Notes: generated by a model not told the origin, from the letters alone. DNA of 64,000 nucleotides from Paracoccaceae bacterium (GCA_028285485.1 JANQPC010000100.1:1-64000); one strand, 5' to 3'. Shown: positions 6,642-15,956, numbered from the stretch's first letter. Made by a program: numbers and translations.

Positions 6642-7880
6642 ATGAGTAGCACGGCGGCATTGCAGCCAGATCCTTCGCCGATCGTAGGGTGTACGATCAG
6701 CCGGGATGTGCAGAACTTCGATCTGCTGATCGAGGACATGGAGACCGAGCTCGGTGAAAACTGGGGCGACCTTTCCTTTGAAGACGCACAGCTCTTCCTC
6801 GGCCAAAACGATTCAAACTCTCTTGAGTTCATCGCCATCGCGATCGACGAGGAGGATGAAGACGATATCGGCCAGGTCGCCGAGATCCTCAAACTCGCCA
6901 AATCGAAGGGCGTGAAGGCGCTTGTCATCGCCGAAGATGTGAGCCCGATCGCGCTGCACCAGCTTCTGAAGCTCGGTGCCGAAGAATTCGTACCCTACCC
7001 CCTGCCCGATGGCGCGCTGCACGATGCCATAGAGCGTTTGCGCAACCCCAAGGAACCCGATGTTCCCGCGGATATGCGCACCACGATGAAAGCCACGGGC
7101 GATCGCGATGGCGTTGTGCTGCCGATCCAGGGCATCGCGGGCGGCGTGGGTTCAACCACCTTCGCGGTGAACCTCGCCTGGGAGCTTTGCAACCTTGAAG
7201 GCGATGAGCAGCCGCGCGTGTGTCTGATCGATTTCGATATGCAGTTTGGAAGTGTGTCGACCTTCCTTGATCTGCCGCGCCGCGAGGCGGTGTTCGAAAT
7301 GATCTCCGATACCGCCTCGATGGATAACGACGTGTTCATGCAGGCGCTGCTGACCTTCAACGACAAGCTTCATGTGCTCACGGCCCCGGCCGAGATGCTG
7401 CCGCTGGATTTCGTGGGCCAAGAAGATATCGACAAGATCCTTGAAGCCGCGCGCACGAATTTCGATTACGTCATCATCGACATGCCCACGAGCGTGGTGC
7501 AGTGGACGGAAACCGTTCTGCACGCCTCGCATATCTACTTCGCTCTGATGGAGCTTGATATGCGTTCGGCCCAGAACACGTTGCGCATGATCCGCGCGCT
7601 GAAGGGCGAAGAGCTTCCTGTTGAGAAGCTTCGCTTTGCGCTGAACCGGGCCCCGAAATTCACCGATCTCACCGGCAAGAGCCGGGTGAAGCGGATGGCC
7701 GACAGCCTCGATATCAAGATCGAATTGCAGATCCCCGAAGGCGGGAAACCAGTTGTTCAGGCCGGGGATCACGGGCTGCCGCTTTCGGAAGTGGCCGCCA
7801 AGAACCCGGTACGAAAAGAATTCCAGAAGCTCGCGCAATCGGTGCACGAACTCAACGTGTCCGAGGCCGCGGGCGGCTGA
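6642..7880 (+). CDS. cpaE: Tad pilus ATPase-like localisation protein CpaE/TadZ (degenerate P-loop)
   Basis: 412 residues. The N-terminal part (about 15-135) is an atypical receiver-like domain rich in acidic residues. The second half is a ParA/MinD-type domain: GIAGGVGSTTFAVNLAW (about 164-180), LIDFDMQFGSVSTFLDL (about 195-211) and VIIDMPTSV. In the deviant Walker A (KGGxGK[ST]) both lysines are missing: A166 and S171 stand in their place. TadZ proteins locate Tad machines at cell poles, and atypical P-loops are known in this family. The GTAAGTGGAAGGACG upstream holds the RBS. It starts the unit cpaE-cpaF-tadB-tadC-TPR genes. Confidence 0.88.
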   Translation: MSSTAALQPDPSPIVGCTISRDVQNFDLLIEDMETELGENWGDLSFEDAQLFLGQNDSNSLEFIAIAIDEEDEDDIGQVAEILKLAKSKGVKALVIAEDVSPIALHQLLKLGAEEFVPYPLPDGALHDAIERLRNPKEPDVPADMRTTMKATGDRDGVVLPIQGIAGGVGSTTFAVNLAWELCNLEGDEQPRVCLIDFDMQFGSVSTFLDLPRREAVFEMISDTASMDNDVFMQALLTFNDKLHVLTAPAEMLPLDFVGQEDIDKILEAARTNFDYVIIDMPTSVVQWTETVLHASHIYFALMELDMRSAQNTLRMIRALKGEELPVEKLRFALNRAPKFTDLTGKSRVKRMADSLDIKIELQIPEGGKPVVQAGDHGLPLSEVAAKNPVRKEFQKLAQSVHELNVSEAAGG

Positions 7881-7900
7881 TTTAGAAGGGGTAAGGACCA

Positions 7901-9361
7901 GTGTTTTCGAAGTACAAGAAGCCCGGTGCAGGCGCGCCGGCACCCAGCACGGAACTCAAGGCGGTGGAAACGGCCCCGCCCGAGGCCACCAAGCCGCAGG
8001 AACAGGCGCAATCTGCCTCGATGCGCAAGCCCATGCCGGCGCCGAAGGCCCCGGCCCAGGCCGCGCCGATGGATAAAGAGAAAAAGCGCAAGGAGCGGTT
8101 GGGCGAGATCAAGCTGGAACTGCACAAGGCGCTGCTCGACAACCTGAACCTCGCCGCGCTTGAAAACGCCTCCGAATCCGATCTGCGGGCGGAGATCGTG
8201 GCGATCTCCGGCGAAGCGCTGGAAGATATGGGCGTGGTTCTGAACCGTGACGAACGCGCCACGCTGAACCAGGATCTTTTTGACGAAGTGACGGGCCTTG
8301 GCCCGCTTGAGCCGCTTCTGAAGGACGAAACGGTCAACGATATTCTCGTCAACGGCCCGCAGCAGGTCTTCGTGGAACGCGCCGGCCGGCTGGAGCTGAC
8401 CGACACGACCTTCAAAGACGAAAAGCACCTTCTGCGGATCATCGACAAGATCGTGTCGGCCGTGGGCCGGCGCGTTGATGAATCGAACCCCTATGTTGAC
8501 GCGCGTCTCGCCGATGGTTCGCGTTTCAACGCCATGGTGCCGCCGATTGCGGTGGATGGCTCGCTAGTCTCCATCCGTAAATTCAAGAAGGAAAAGCTCG
8601 GGATCGACGATCTCGTGCGCTTCGGCGCCTTTACCGAAGAGATGGCCGCGTATCTTCAGGCCGCGGTGGCAACCCGGCTGAACGTGATCGTCTCGGGCGG
8701 TACCGGTTCAGGTAAAACGACCACGCTCAACGCGCTGTCGAGCTTCATCGACAATGATGAGCGGATCCTGACGATCGAAGACACCGCGGAACTTCAGCTT
8801 CAGCAAACCCATGTGGGCCGGATGGAAAGCCGCCCGGCCAACGTGGAAGGCAAAGGCGCGGTTTCCCAGCGCGACTGTCTGCGAAACGCCCTGCGGATGC
8901 GCCCGGACCGGATCATCGTGGGTGAGACGCGCGGCGAAGAAGTGATCGACATGCTCCAGGCCATGAACACCGGCCACGACGGATCGATGACCACGATCCA
9001 CGCCAACAGCGCGCGGGATGGTGTGAGCCGTCTTGAAAACATGATCGCGATGGCCGGGATCGAGATGCCGATCAAGGCAGTGCGCAGCCAGATTTCCTCG
9101 GCTGTGAACCTCATCGTGCAGGCCAGCCGTTTGCAGGACGGGTCGCGCCGCATGGTTTCGATCACGGAAGTGACGGGCATGGAAGGCGAAGTGATCTCCA
9201 TGCAAGAGGTCTTCCGCTACCAGCGCGTAGGCCTGACGCCCGACAACAAGATCATCGGCCATTTCACGGCGACCGGCATCCGCAGCCACTATTCGGAACG
9301 CTTCCGGATGTGGGGCTACGATCTGCCGCCGTCGATCTTCGAACCCTTCGCGGCGGAGTAA
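7901..9361 (+). CDS. cpaF: Tad pilus secretion ATPase CpaF (TadA)
   Basis: 486 residues, usual length for the family. The first ~60 residues are a Pro/Ala-rich linker. An N-terminal domain with [21 protein letters not shown] follows, then the ATPase core with Walker A GGTGSGKT (266-273) and an acidic [11 protein letters not shown] Asp box. [20 protein letters not shown] is the Walker B region and [12 protein letters not shown] holds the His-box. It is the bifunctional cytoplasmic motor for Flp assembly. It starts 20 bp after cpaE and ends 6 bp before tadB. Confidence 0.95.
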   Translation: MFSKYKKPGAGAPAPSTELKAVETAPPEATKPQEQAQSASMRKPMPAPKAPAQAAPMDKEKKRKERLGEIKLELHKALLDNLNLAALENASESDLRAEIVAISGEALEDMGVVLNRDERATLNQDLFDEVTGLGPLEPLLKDETVNDILVNGPQQVFVERAGRLELTDTTFKDEKHLLRIIDKIVSAVGRRVDESNPYVDARLADGSRFNAMVPPIAVDGSLVSIRKFKKEKLGIDDLVRFGAFTEEMAAYLQAAVATRLNVIVSGGTGSGKTTTLNALSSFIDNDERILTIEDTAELQLQQTHVGRMESRPANVEGKGAVSQRDCLRNALRMRPDRIIVGETRGEEVIDMLQAMNTGHDGSMTTIHANSARDGVSRLENMIAMAGIEMPIKAVRSQISSAVNLIVQASRLQDGSRRMVSITEVTGMEGEVISMQEVFRYQRVGLTPDNKIIGHFTATGIRSHYSERFRMWGYDLPPSIFEPFAAE

Positions 9362-9367
9362 GATGCG

Positions 9368-10336
9368 ATGAATATCTCAGCCGAACCGATTATCTACGGC
9401 CTGATCTTCGTTGCCGTGCTCTTGCTGGTCGAGGGCATCTACCTGCTGGCCTTCGGCAAGTCGATCAGCCTCAACGCGAAGATGAACCGCCGCCTCGAGA
9501 TGCTCGAGAAAGGCGCGGGACGCGAACAGGTTCTGGAACAGCTCCGCAAGGAGATGGGCCAGCACATGAAATCGCGCTCGATCCCGATCTATGCGCTGCT
9601 GGCCCAGAAGGCGCAGAAGGCCAATATTGCTTTTACGCCCGGCCAGCTGATCACCGTGATGATGGTGCTGGCGGTCGTGGCCTTCCTCGGCATGACCTTC
9701 GCCACCGATGCGGGGCTTGCGATCCGCGTGGTCGTCTCGCTCGTCATGGGCATTGGCGCGGTTTACATCTGGGTCGATCAAAAGGCCAAGAAGCGCCTCG
9801 GCATGATCGAGGAACAGCTTCCCGATGCCGTGGAACTGATGGTGCGCAGCTTGCGCGTGGGCCATCCGTTCTCATCCGCACTTCAGATCGTGGCCAAGGA
9901 AGTGCCCGATCCCCTGGGTTCGGAAATGGGCGTGATCTCGGACGAAGCCGCCTATGGCCGCGATGTCAGCGAAGCGCTGAAATCCATGGCGGAGCGGATG
10001 GATATGCAGGATCTGCGCTTCCTCGCGGTTGCAGTGACGATCCAGCAGCAATCGGGCGGTAACCTCGCCGAGATCCTGCATGGCCTCGCCAAGGTGATCC
10101 GCGCCCGCTTCAAGCTGTTCCGCCGTGTGAAGGCGATCACGGCTGAGGCGAAATGGTCGGGCATGTTCCTTTCGGTCTTCCCGATCGGCGCGCTCGTGAT
10201 GATCAACCTCGTTGACCCGAACTATTACGACGATGTGCGCGGCACGCAGTACTTCATACCCGCGGCCTTCGTTGTTGCCGGCTTCCTGATCGCGAACGTG
10301 TTCGTGATGCGGGCGCTTGTGAACATCAAGGTCTGA
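9368..10336 (+). CDS. tadB: Tad inner-membrane platform protein TadB
   Basis: 322 residues. A hydrophobic N-terminal segment (about 8-30) is followed by a cytoplasmic stretch, a membrane pair (about 95-140), the T2SSF domain (about 155-280, with EEQLPDAVELMVRSLRVGHPF and QQSGGNLAEIL) and C-terminal membrane segments. TadB and TadC form the platform that couples the CpaF motor to pilin extraction. It sits 6 bp after cpaF and 14 bp before tadC, in one operon. Confidence 0.92.
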   Translation: MNISAEPIIYGLIFVAVLLLVEGIYLLAFGKSISLNAKMNRRLEMLEKGAGREQVLEQLRKEMGQHMKSRSIPIYALLAQKAQKANIAFTPGQLITVMMVLAVVAFLGMTFATDAGLAIRVVVSLVMGIGAVYIWVDQKAKKRLGMIEEQLPDAVELMVRSLRVGHPFSSALQIVAKEVPDPLGSEMGVISDEAAYGRDVSEALKSMAERMDMQDLRFLAVAVTIQQQSGGNLAEILHGLAKVIRARFKLFRRVKAITAEAKWSGMFLSVFPIGALVMINLVDPNYYDDVRGTQYFIPAAFVVAGFLIANVFVMRALVNIKV

Positions 10337-10350
10337 GGGGGGACGAGATC

Positions 10351-11358
10351 ATGGAACAGATCAGAAGCCTCTTTGGCGGTTTGAACACGCTTCTCACGGA
10401 ACGGTTCGGCGAATTCGGGCCGCTTCTCGTGGTCGGCATCCTCGGGCTCTTCCTGATCCTGCTGACCCTGCCGGTGCTGCTGCGCAAGCAGGAGGATCCG
10501 CTCGACAAGCTGCGCGAACAATCCCGCCGCGGCCCGAAAACCGTGGCCCCGGGGCAGAAGCAGGCCCTGCGCACCAGCGGCGGGCGTGGCGACAAGCTAG
10601 AAAAATACTCCAACTTCCTCGAACCGACGGATGAGGAAGAGTATTCCGCGATCCGCCTGAAGCTTCTTCAGGCCGGCTATCGCTCCAAAAACGCGGTGCG
10701 CACGTTCCACTTCATGCAGTTCGTGCTGGGCATCGGATTTCTCGTTCTCGGTATGCTCTACGCCGTGATGAAAAGCGCCACCGGCGATCCCACGACCCAG
10801 CAGCTCATCATGATGACGCTCGGGCCCGGCGCCGTGGGCTACATGTTGCCCAAATACTGGGTGACCCGCCGCCAGCAGGAACGTGGCGAGGAAATCACCA
10901 ACGGTTTCCCCGACGCGCTTGACCTGATGCTTGTCTGCGTGGAAGCGGGCCAGTCGCTGGACCAGGCCATCGTGCGGGTGAGCAAAGAGGTGCGCTCGGG
11001 CTACCCCGCGCTTGCCGAAGAATTCGAGATGGTCGCCCATGAAATGAAGGCGGGTAAGGACAAGACGAGCGTTCTGCGCGATATGTCGGAACGCGCCGGT
11101 GTGCCGGATGTCTCGTCTTTCGTGACCGTGCTGATCCAGTCGGCGCAATTCGGTACATCCATCGCCGAAGCGCTGCGGGTTTACGCCTCGGAGATGCGGG
11201 ATAAGCGCGTGATGCGTGCCGAAGAGGCCGCCAACAAATTGCCGACGAAGATGACCCTTGCGACTATGATGTTGACGGTGCCGCCGCTCCTCATCATCCT
11301 GATCGGGCCGTCGATCTACGAGATCGCGCAAACGCTCGGGAACGCAAGCTTCTTCTAG
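10351..11358 (+). CDS. tadC: Tad inner-membrane platform protein TadC
   Basis: 335 residues with the same general plan as TadB. N-terminal membrane segment (about 25-47), cytoplasmic linker, membrane pair (about 125-175), T2SSF domain with GFPDALDLMLVCVEAGQSLDQAI and VTVLIQSAQFGTSIAEAL, and C-terminal LPTKMTLATMMLTVPPLLIILIGP. It is the partner of TadB in the Flp assembly platform. The RBS lies in GAGGGGGGACGAG before the ATG. Confidence 0.92.
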   Translation: MEQIRSLFGGLNTLLTERFGEFGPLLVVGILGLFLILLTLPVLLRKQEDPLDKLREQSRRGPKTVAPGQKQALRTSGGRGDKLEKYSNFLEPTDEEEYSAIRLKLLQAGYRSKNAVRTFHFMQFVLGIGFLVLGMLYAVMKSATGDPTTQQLIMMTLGPGAVGYMLPKYWVTRRQQERGEEITNGFPDALDLMLVCVEAGQSLDQAIVRVSKEVRSGYPALAEEFEMVAHEMKAGKDKTSVLRDMSERAGVPDVSSFVTVLIQSAQFGTSIAEALRVYASEMRDKRVMRAEEAANKLPTKMTLATMMLTVPPLLIILIGPSIYEIAQTLGNASFF

Positions 11359-11364
11359 GAGATC

Positions 11365-11931
11365 ATGCGACAGAACTGGCTGGCCCTTTGCCTGATTGCC
11401 ACGACAATCGCCGCCTGCGCCCCCGCAGGCGGCGTTCGCACATCTGAAAACCCCTTCCCGCCCGCAGGCCGGGTGGATATTGACGAGGCGGTGGATGGGC
11501 TGATCGTGGGCCACCGGCTGATGGCTGTGGGGCAATACGAATTGGCGCTGAAGGCCTATTTCCGCGCCGCGGGCGACCAGGGGCTGAACGTGGATGTGCT
11601 CTCGGCTCTGGGATCGGCCAATCTACGCCTCGGCCGCCTGGGTCAGGCCGAGGATCTGCTGCGCCGCGCCATCGAGGAAGACGAGGAATTCCCCGCCGCC
11701 TGGAACAATCTGGGTGTGGTTTTGATGGAACGGGGCGAATTTGGTGAGGCAAGCCGCGTGTTCCGCACGGCCTTTGCGCTTGATAGTGGCGAAAGTGCCG
11801 AAATCCGCGATAATCTCGCCCTGGCGGTCGCCAAACGGGACAATCCCGATTACGTTGCCCCCAATAACGACGGGCCGCAATTGGTGCGGCGCGGCTCGGG
11901 GCGGTACATCCTTCTCGACGCGCCGGTTTAA
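11365..11931 (+). CDS. TadD-like TPR lipoprotein
   Basis: 188 residues. A lipoprotein signal ends in IAAC (Cys18). TPR units then span about 60-150, with LGSANLRLGRLGQAEDLLRRAIE and AWNNLGVVLMERGEFGEASRVFRTA as clear repeats. TadD is the TPR lipoprotein of Tad loci, thought to help secretin assembly or pilus stability. It begins 6 bp after tadC. A second TPR lipoprotein follows, so the TadD role may be split between them. Confidence 0.82.
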   Translation: MRQNWLALCLIATTIAACAPAGGVRTSENPFPPAGRVDIDEAVDGLIVGHRLMAVGQYELALKAYFRAAGDQGLNVDVLSALGSANLRLGRLGQAEDLLRRAIEEDEEFPAAWNNLGVVLMERGEFGEASRVFRTAFALDSGESAEIRDNLALAVAKRDNPDYVAPNNDGPQLVRRGSGRYILLDAPV

Positions 11932-11971
11932 GCCAAAGGCCCGCACGAGAGCAGGATAAGGACGCAGGCAC

Positions 11972-12826
11972 ATGCGTAACATTGGAATCCCGGTGCTATG
12001 CGCCGGTGCGGTCTTTCTGGCGGCCTGTGCGCAGGATCCGGAGGCCGAGGTCGAGCGTACGCTTCAGGGCATGAACGTTATCGATGAGTCGAACCTTAAC
12101 CAGCTGATGCTCACATCGGCGGATCCCGCCGAAGCGGTCAACTATTTCCGCCAGGCAAGTACGGATCAGCCGGAACGGGTGGATCTCAAGCGCGGCCTCG
12201 CCGCCTCGCTCGTGCGCGCCAAGCGTTCGGTAGAGGCCGTGGGCGTGTGGTCAGATGTTGTGGAAAGCGGCGAAGCCACGAATGACGATCGGGTCAACTA
12301 TGCAGATGCCCTGATCCGCGCTGGCGATTGGGAGAAGGCCGATGCCACGCTCGATGCGATCCCGCCCACCCATGAGACCTATGAGCGCTACCGGCTTGAG
12401 GCGATGGTTGCCGACAGCAACAAGGAATGGGTCAAGGCCGACAGTTTCTACGAAACCGCCCTTGGGCTGACAACGCAGCCTGCGGGCGTGATGAACAACT
12501 GGGGCTACTCAAAGCTAAGCCGCGGCGATTTTCCCGAGGCAGAGCGGCTCTTTACCGAGGCGATCAAGTTTGATCCCAACCTCTTCACCGCGAAGAACAA
12601 CCTTGTTCTGGCCCGGGGAGCGCAGCGCGATTACCAGCTGCCCGTCTTCCCGATGAGCCAGGTGGAAAGGGCGCAGCTTCTGCACACGCTGGCGCTCTCG
12701 GCGGTTAAGCAGGGCGATGTGGCGATCGGCAAAGGGTTGCTGCGGGAAGCTATCGAAACCCATCCGCAGCATTTCGAGGCCGCAGCGGTAAGTCTTGAAG
12801 CACTGGAAGCGAACGTTCTGAATTAA
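11972..12826 (+). CDS. second Tad-locus TPR lipoprotein
   Basis: 284 residues. The signal ends in the lipobox LAAC (Cys19). TPR-like repeats run through about 45-275; WGYSKLSRGDFPEAERLFTEAIKFDPN and VDLKRGLAASLVRAKRSVEAV are the clearest. It is the last gene of the cpaE-cpaF-tadBC unit, 40 bp after the first TPR lipoprotein. Its TAA stop overlaps the stop of the convergent membrane-protein gene within the palindrome TTAA. It is probably a TadD paralogue or an outer-membrane scaffold; the exact job is unknown. Confidence 0.8.
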   Translation: MRNIGIPVLCAGAVFLAACAQDPEAEVERTLQGMNVIDESNLNQLMLTSADPAEAVNYFRQASTDQPERVDLKRGLAASLVRAKRSVEAVGVWSDVVESGEATNDDRVNYADALIRAGDWEKADATLDAIPPTHETYERYRLEAMVADSNKEWVKADSFYETALGLTTQPAGVMNNWGYSKLSRGDFPEAERLFTEAIKFDPNLFTAKNNLVLARGAQRDYQLPVFPMSQVERAQLLHTLALSAVKQGDVAIGKGLLREAIETHPQHFEAAAVSLEALEANVLN

Positions 12827-12831
12827 CGTTC
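12811..12831. terminator. inverted repeat at convergent gene ends
   Basis: GAACGTT-N7-AACGTTC straddles the overlapping stop codons of two convergent genes. It lacks T-runs, so it is at best a weak bidirectional terminator or an mRNA-end stabiliser. Confidence 0.35.
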
Positions 12832-14436
12832 AATGGCGTAGCGAATGATCCGCGGGGTGCGATCCACCTCGCGGAGCGCCACGCCTGCCTCGGCGATCTT
12901 CTCAAGCGTGCCGCGGCGCGAAGCCGTTGAGATTGCGCAAATCGGCACCACCAGCTCGCGCGCGCCCTCAAGGCCCAGCGTATCGCCGTAGTTCCACGGC
13001 GCCGCCCCGATCAGCGGGGCCGAACCGGTGAACATCCAATGGGGGGCGAGCATATCGGCCACGAAGACGGCCTCTGCGCCCGGCCCGATATCTTCTGCCA
13101 TCAAACGGCTTGCCCCGATGATCCCGCTTTCAAACCGGCAATCCGGCAGCGGCTCTCCCGCCACGCGCACGGAGTCTTTCGGGTCAAGCGTATCTGCGAG
13201 CGCCGAAAACGCGGCGTCGGGCGCCGTGAGATCACCCGCCGCGCGCGTTGTGTTCGCGCGGACGGTGGAAACGAAGAGGCCGCCATAGATCGGGTCGGAA
13301 GAGGTGATCATCGGCTCAAACTCCGCCGCGGGCAGCGCAAGGTGGCGCAACGCACCGGAGGCCAGGCTTTGCGCATGGGGCAGGCAGAGCGCCACGGCGA
13401 TTGCGGCGAGCACCGTGCCGGCCTGCCGCGCCTCAAGCCCAAAGCTGGCCTTGCGCCCGGCCTCAGGCAGCGCGGCGATCAGGATCGCAGCGAGGGGGAT
13501 CACCCAGAGCGGATCATTCCCGAAGTTCTGGAAGGTGAGATAAAGAAAGCCGGGGATGAGCAGGAAGAGGATCAGCCCGGTGACGGGCCGCCCGGCCTGC
13601 CGCAGAAGTAGCGCGCCTGCCAATGCGACAAGCGTGGTGGCCAGAAATGGCGGAGAAACGGCCACCGCGGCCAACGGAATGCCAGGATGCGCGCGGATCT
13701 CCGAATTTGCGACGGCCAGAAGATCGCCGATATAGCCCGCCCAGACGCCCGGGCCGTAGGCCAGCGTGACAAGCCCCGCAACCGCGATCCCGGCGGCAAA
13801 CATCGTGGCCAAGGCCCTTCCCTCTTTGCGGAGAAGAAGCGCGATCGCGGCCACCGGCGCGAGCGCCACGAAATAGGGCGCCTTGATCAGCGCAAGCCCG
13901 GCCAGCGCAATGCCAAGCATCAGCCCGTCAGAACCTGGGCGCGACGGGCCCCGGGGCGGCAGGGCCGCGAGGATCGCCACCACGAAGGCAAGCGCCCAGG
14001 CCCAGCGATTGTAATGCATGGCGATTGTTACAGGTGGCTCCGCCGTTCCATAGCTGAGCGAGGCCATCACGATGATCGGCATTGCGGCGAAGGCATAGGC
14101 CGTGCGCTTGGGCAGGCGCGTCCAGGCCGCCCAGAAGGCCAGCGGCAGAACAAGCGCCGCCATCAGGGCCTGCGCGCCGAGATAGGCAAGCCCGAGGGGC
14201 GCACCCGCCCCGAGCATCCAGGCAATCGGCAGAAAGGCCAGGGCGCCCAGCGGCGTGTGGAATTCCACATGCGGGATCTGGCCCAGATGCAACCGCATCG
14301 CCACGTCAACCACATGCAGCGCATCTCCCTCGAAGGCGGTGAGGTACACCCCGCCTTTCAAAAACGCGGGCCCCACCATGGCTGCAAGCACCACGGCGAG
14401 GAACAGCGCAAGCACAAAGGGGTTCGCTCTGCTCAT
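12823..14436 (-). CDS. multipass membrane protein, GT-C-like glycosyltransferase candidate
   Basis: 537 residues from ATG 14436 (GAGGGTGAG upstream); the frame is open to 14487. About ten hydrophobic segments fill residues 8-400, and a soluble domain of about 130 residues ends the chain. The first outer loop has acidic residues E36 and D38, then RLHLGQIPHVEFHTPLG (about 48-64). This resembles the first-loop pattern of GT-C enzymes (PMT/ArnT/EmbA type), which use polyprenyl-phosphate sugars. No close family comes to mind, so glycosyltransferase is an inference from topology and this loop. It lies against the end of the Tad operon and is divergent from the AAA+ gene. Confidence 0.5.
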   Translation of the reverse strand: MSRANPFVLALFLAVVLAAMVGPAFLKGGVYLTAFEGDALHVVDVAMRLHLGQIPHVEFHTPLGALAFLPIAWMLGAGAPLGLAYLGAQALMAALVLPLAFWAAWTRLPKRTAYAFAAMPIIVMASLSYGTAEPPVTIAMHYNRWAWALAFVVAILAALPPRGPSRPGSDGLMLGIALAGLALIKAPYFVALAPVAAIALLLRKEGRALATMFAAGIAVAGLVTLAYGPGVWAGYIGDLLAVANSEIRAHPGIPLAAVAVSPPFLATTLVALAGALLLRQAGRPVTGLILFLLIPGFLYLTFQNFGNDPLWVIPLAAILIAALPEAGRKASFGLEARQAGTVLAAIAVALCLPHAQSLASGALRHLALPAAEFEPMITSSDPIYGGLFVSTVRANTTRAAGDLTAPDAAFSALADTLDPKDSVRVAGEPLPDCRFESGIIGASRLMAEDIGPGAEAVFVADMLAPHWMFTGSAPLIGAAPWNYGDTLGLEGARELVVPICAISTASRRGTLEKIAEAGVALREVDRTPRIIRYAIER

Positions 14437-14575
14437 CTCACCCTCTTTCCATCTTTTGGCCACATTAGCGCGCGACTCCTGCGGCAAGACCGATGTGCAG
14501 GTGCCTTATGTTTTTTTTCGGGCAAAAGCCTGTGTGGCCTGTGAAATTTACCAGAAGCGGGATGGGAAAACCCAG

Positions 14576-15886
14576 ATGAACATGGAAGCCTCGAACGTCG
14601 TCGCCCCCCCGGCGCCGAAACGGCTGGAGCAAATGCAGCTTTCCATCGTGATGATGCGGGACATTCTGCTGAAGACGATGTTCCGCATGAACCTCGATAT
14701 GGTCAGCGAGCTGGCGAAGGCGGTGTGCCTGCCAATTCCGGTCACGCAAGAACTTGTCGACATGTCGCGCGGCCAGGGGCTTGTGGAAGCCACCGGTACG
14801 CTGCACGCCAATTCCGGCGGCGAAATGGGCTACCAGCTCACCGATGCAGGCAAGGCCCGCGCACTCGATGCGCTTTCGCAATCAGAGTATTATGGTGCAA
14901 TGCCAGTGCCGCTTGAGGTTTACAAGGAGCAGGTGCAGCGCCAATCGATCCGCAACATCCAGGTCACGCGCGATCAGCTGACCGCCGCGATGGGCCACCT
15001 GATCCTGCCCGATGAGCTTCTCGATCACCTTGGCCCCGCGGTGGGCTCGGGCCGTTCGATCCTGATGTATGGCCCGCCGGGCAACGGCAAATCCTCGATC
15101 TCCAACGGTATCCGCGATGCGCTGGGCGACAAGATCTATGTGCCCCGCGCCGTAGAGTATTCGGGCCAGGTGATCACGGTTTACGACCCGATCGTGCATT
15201 CGGCCGCGGAGGAGCAGGAGGATGACCCGAACTCGCTTCGCCGCACATCCGGGCGCTTCGATACGCGCTACGTGCTCTGCGAACGGCCCACGGTGATCAC
15301 CGGGGGTGAATTGAGCCTTTCTATGCTCGATCTCGTCTACAACCCCACCGCGCGCACATACCAGGCGCCGCTGCAGCTTAAATCCACCGGCGGCATCTTT
15401 ATCGTGGATGACCTTGGGCGCCAGGAAGAGCCGCCCCAGGCGCTGGTCAACCGCTGGATCGTGCCGCTGGAAGAGGGCAAGGATATCCTGGCCCTGCAAT
15501 CGGGTGAGAAATTCGAGGTGCCGTTCGACACGCTCGTGATCTTCTCAACCAACTTCCACCCCAATGAGATCTTCGACAAGGCGGCCCTGCGGCGGATCTT
15601 CTTCAAGATCAAGATCGACGGGCCCTGCCAGGAAGACTTCCTGAAGATCTTCGCGATGGTAGCCAAGAAGCGGAAGATGCCGCTGGATGAGGGCACGCTC
15701 GTGCATCTCATGAAGAACCGCTATCCCGAGATCGATAATATCTACGCCAATTACCAGCCGATCTTCCTGATCGATCAGATGATCGCGATCTGCGAATTCG
15801 AGGGCATTCCCTACCAGATGTCTCCCGAACTGGTGGATCGGGCCTGGGCGAACATGTTCGTCAAGGAAGAGACGATCGTGCACTAG
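14576..15886 (+). CDS. AAA+ ATPase with N-terminal winged-helix-like domain
   Basis: 436 residues from ATG 14576; the frame is open upstream but that part overlaps the divergent gene. An N-terminal region (about 20-105) with MMRDILLKTMFRMNLDMVSELAKA and GGEMGYQLTDAGKARALDAL looks like a winged helix. The AAA+ core has Walker A GPPGNGKSS (166-174), Walker B IFIVDDLGRQ (about 274-283) and a sensor-like FSTNFHP. KAALRRIFFKIKI holds candidate arginine fingers. I do not know its substrate. Position beside the Tad locus and the GT-C candidate suggests a link to surface assembly, but this is unproven. Confidence 0.75.
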   Translation: MNMEASNVVAPPAPKRLEQMQLSIVMMRDILLKTMFRMNLDMVSELAKAVCLPIPVTQELVDMSRGQGLVEATGTLHANSGGEMGYQLTDAGKARALDALSQSEYYGAMPVPLEVYKEQVQRQSIRNIQVTRDQLTAAMGHLILPDELLDHLGPAVGSGRSILMYGPPGNGKSSISNGIRDALGDKIYVPRAVEYSGQVITVYDPIVHSAAEEQEDDPNSLRRTSGRFDTRYVLCERPTVITGGELSLSMLDLVYNPTARTYQAPLQLKSTGGIFIVDDLGRQEEPPQALVNRWIVPLEEGKDILALQSGEKFEVPFDTLVIFSTNFHPNEIFDKAALRRIFFKIKIDGPCQEDFLKIFAMVAKKRKMPLDEGTLVHLMKNRYPEIDNIYANYQPIFLIDQMIAICEFEGIPYQMSPELVDRAWANMFVKEETIVH

Positions 15887-15896
15887 GCGCGCGCCC

Positions 15897-15956
15897 TGTG
15901 GCGGCGCCCCGGGCAGGGCCGCCAAGGGCGAATTGAGTATTTTTGCCAAGATGAAG
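15897..15956 (+). terminator. hairpin plus short recurrent-looking motif after the AAA+ gene
   Basis: TGGCGGC pairs with GCCGCCA (about 15898-15924), with TATTTTT some 14 bp further on. The run GAGTATTTTTGCCAAGATGA (from 15935) is one I recall as recurring between genes in Rhodobacteraceae; only one copy is in this window. The terminator role is weakly supported. Confidence 0.35.

Noticed and set aside
14255-14575. N-terminal extension of the AAA+ frame upstream of 14576
   Set aside because: It overlaps the divergent membrane protein gene and its promoter region and has no conserved sequence; ATG 14576 starts the recognisable protein.
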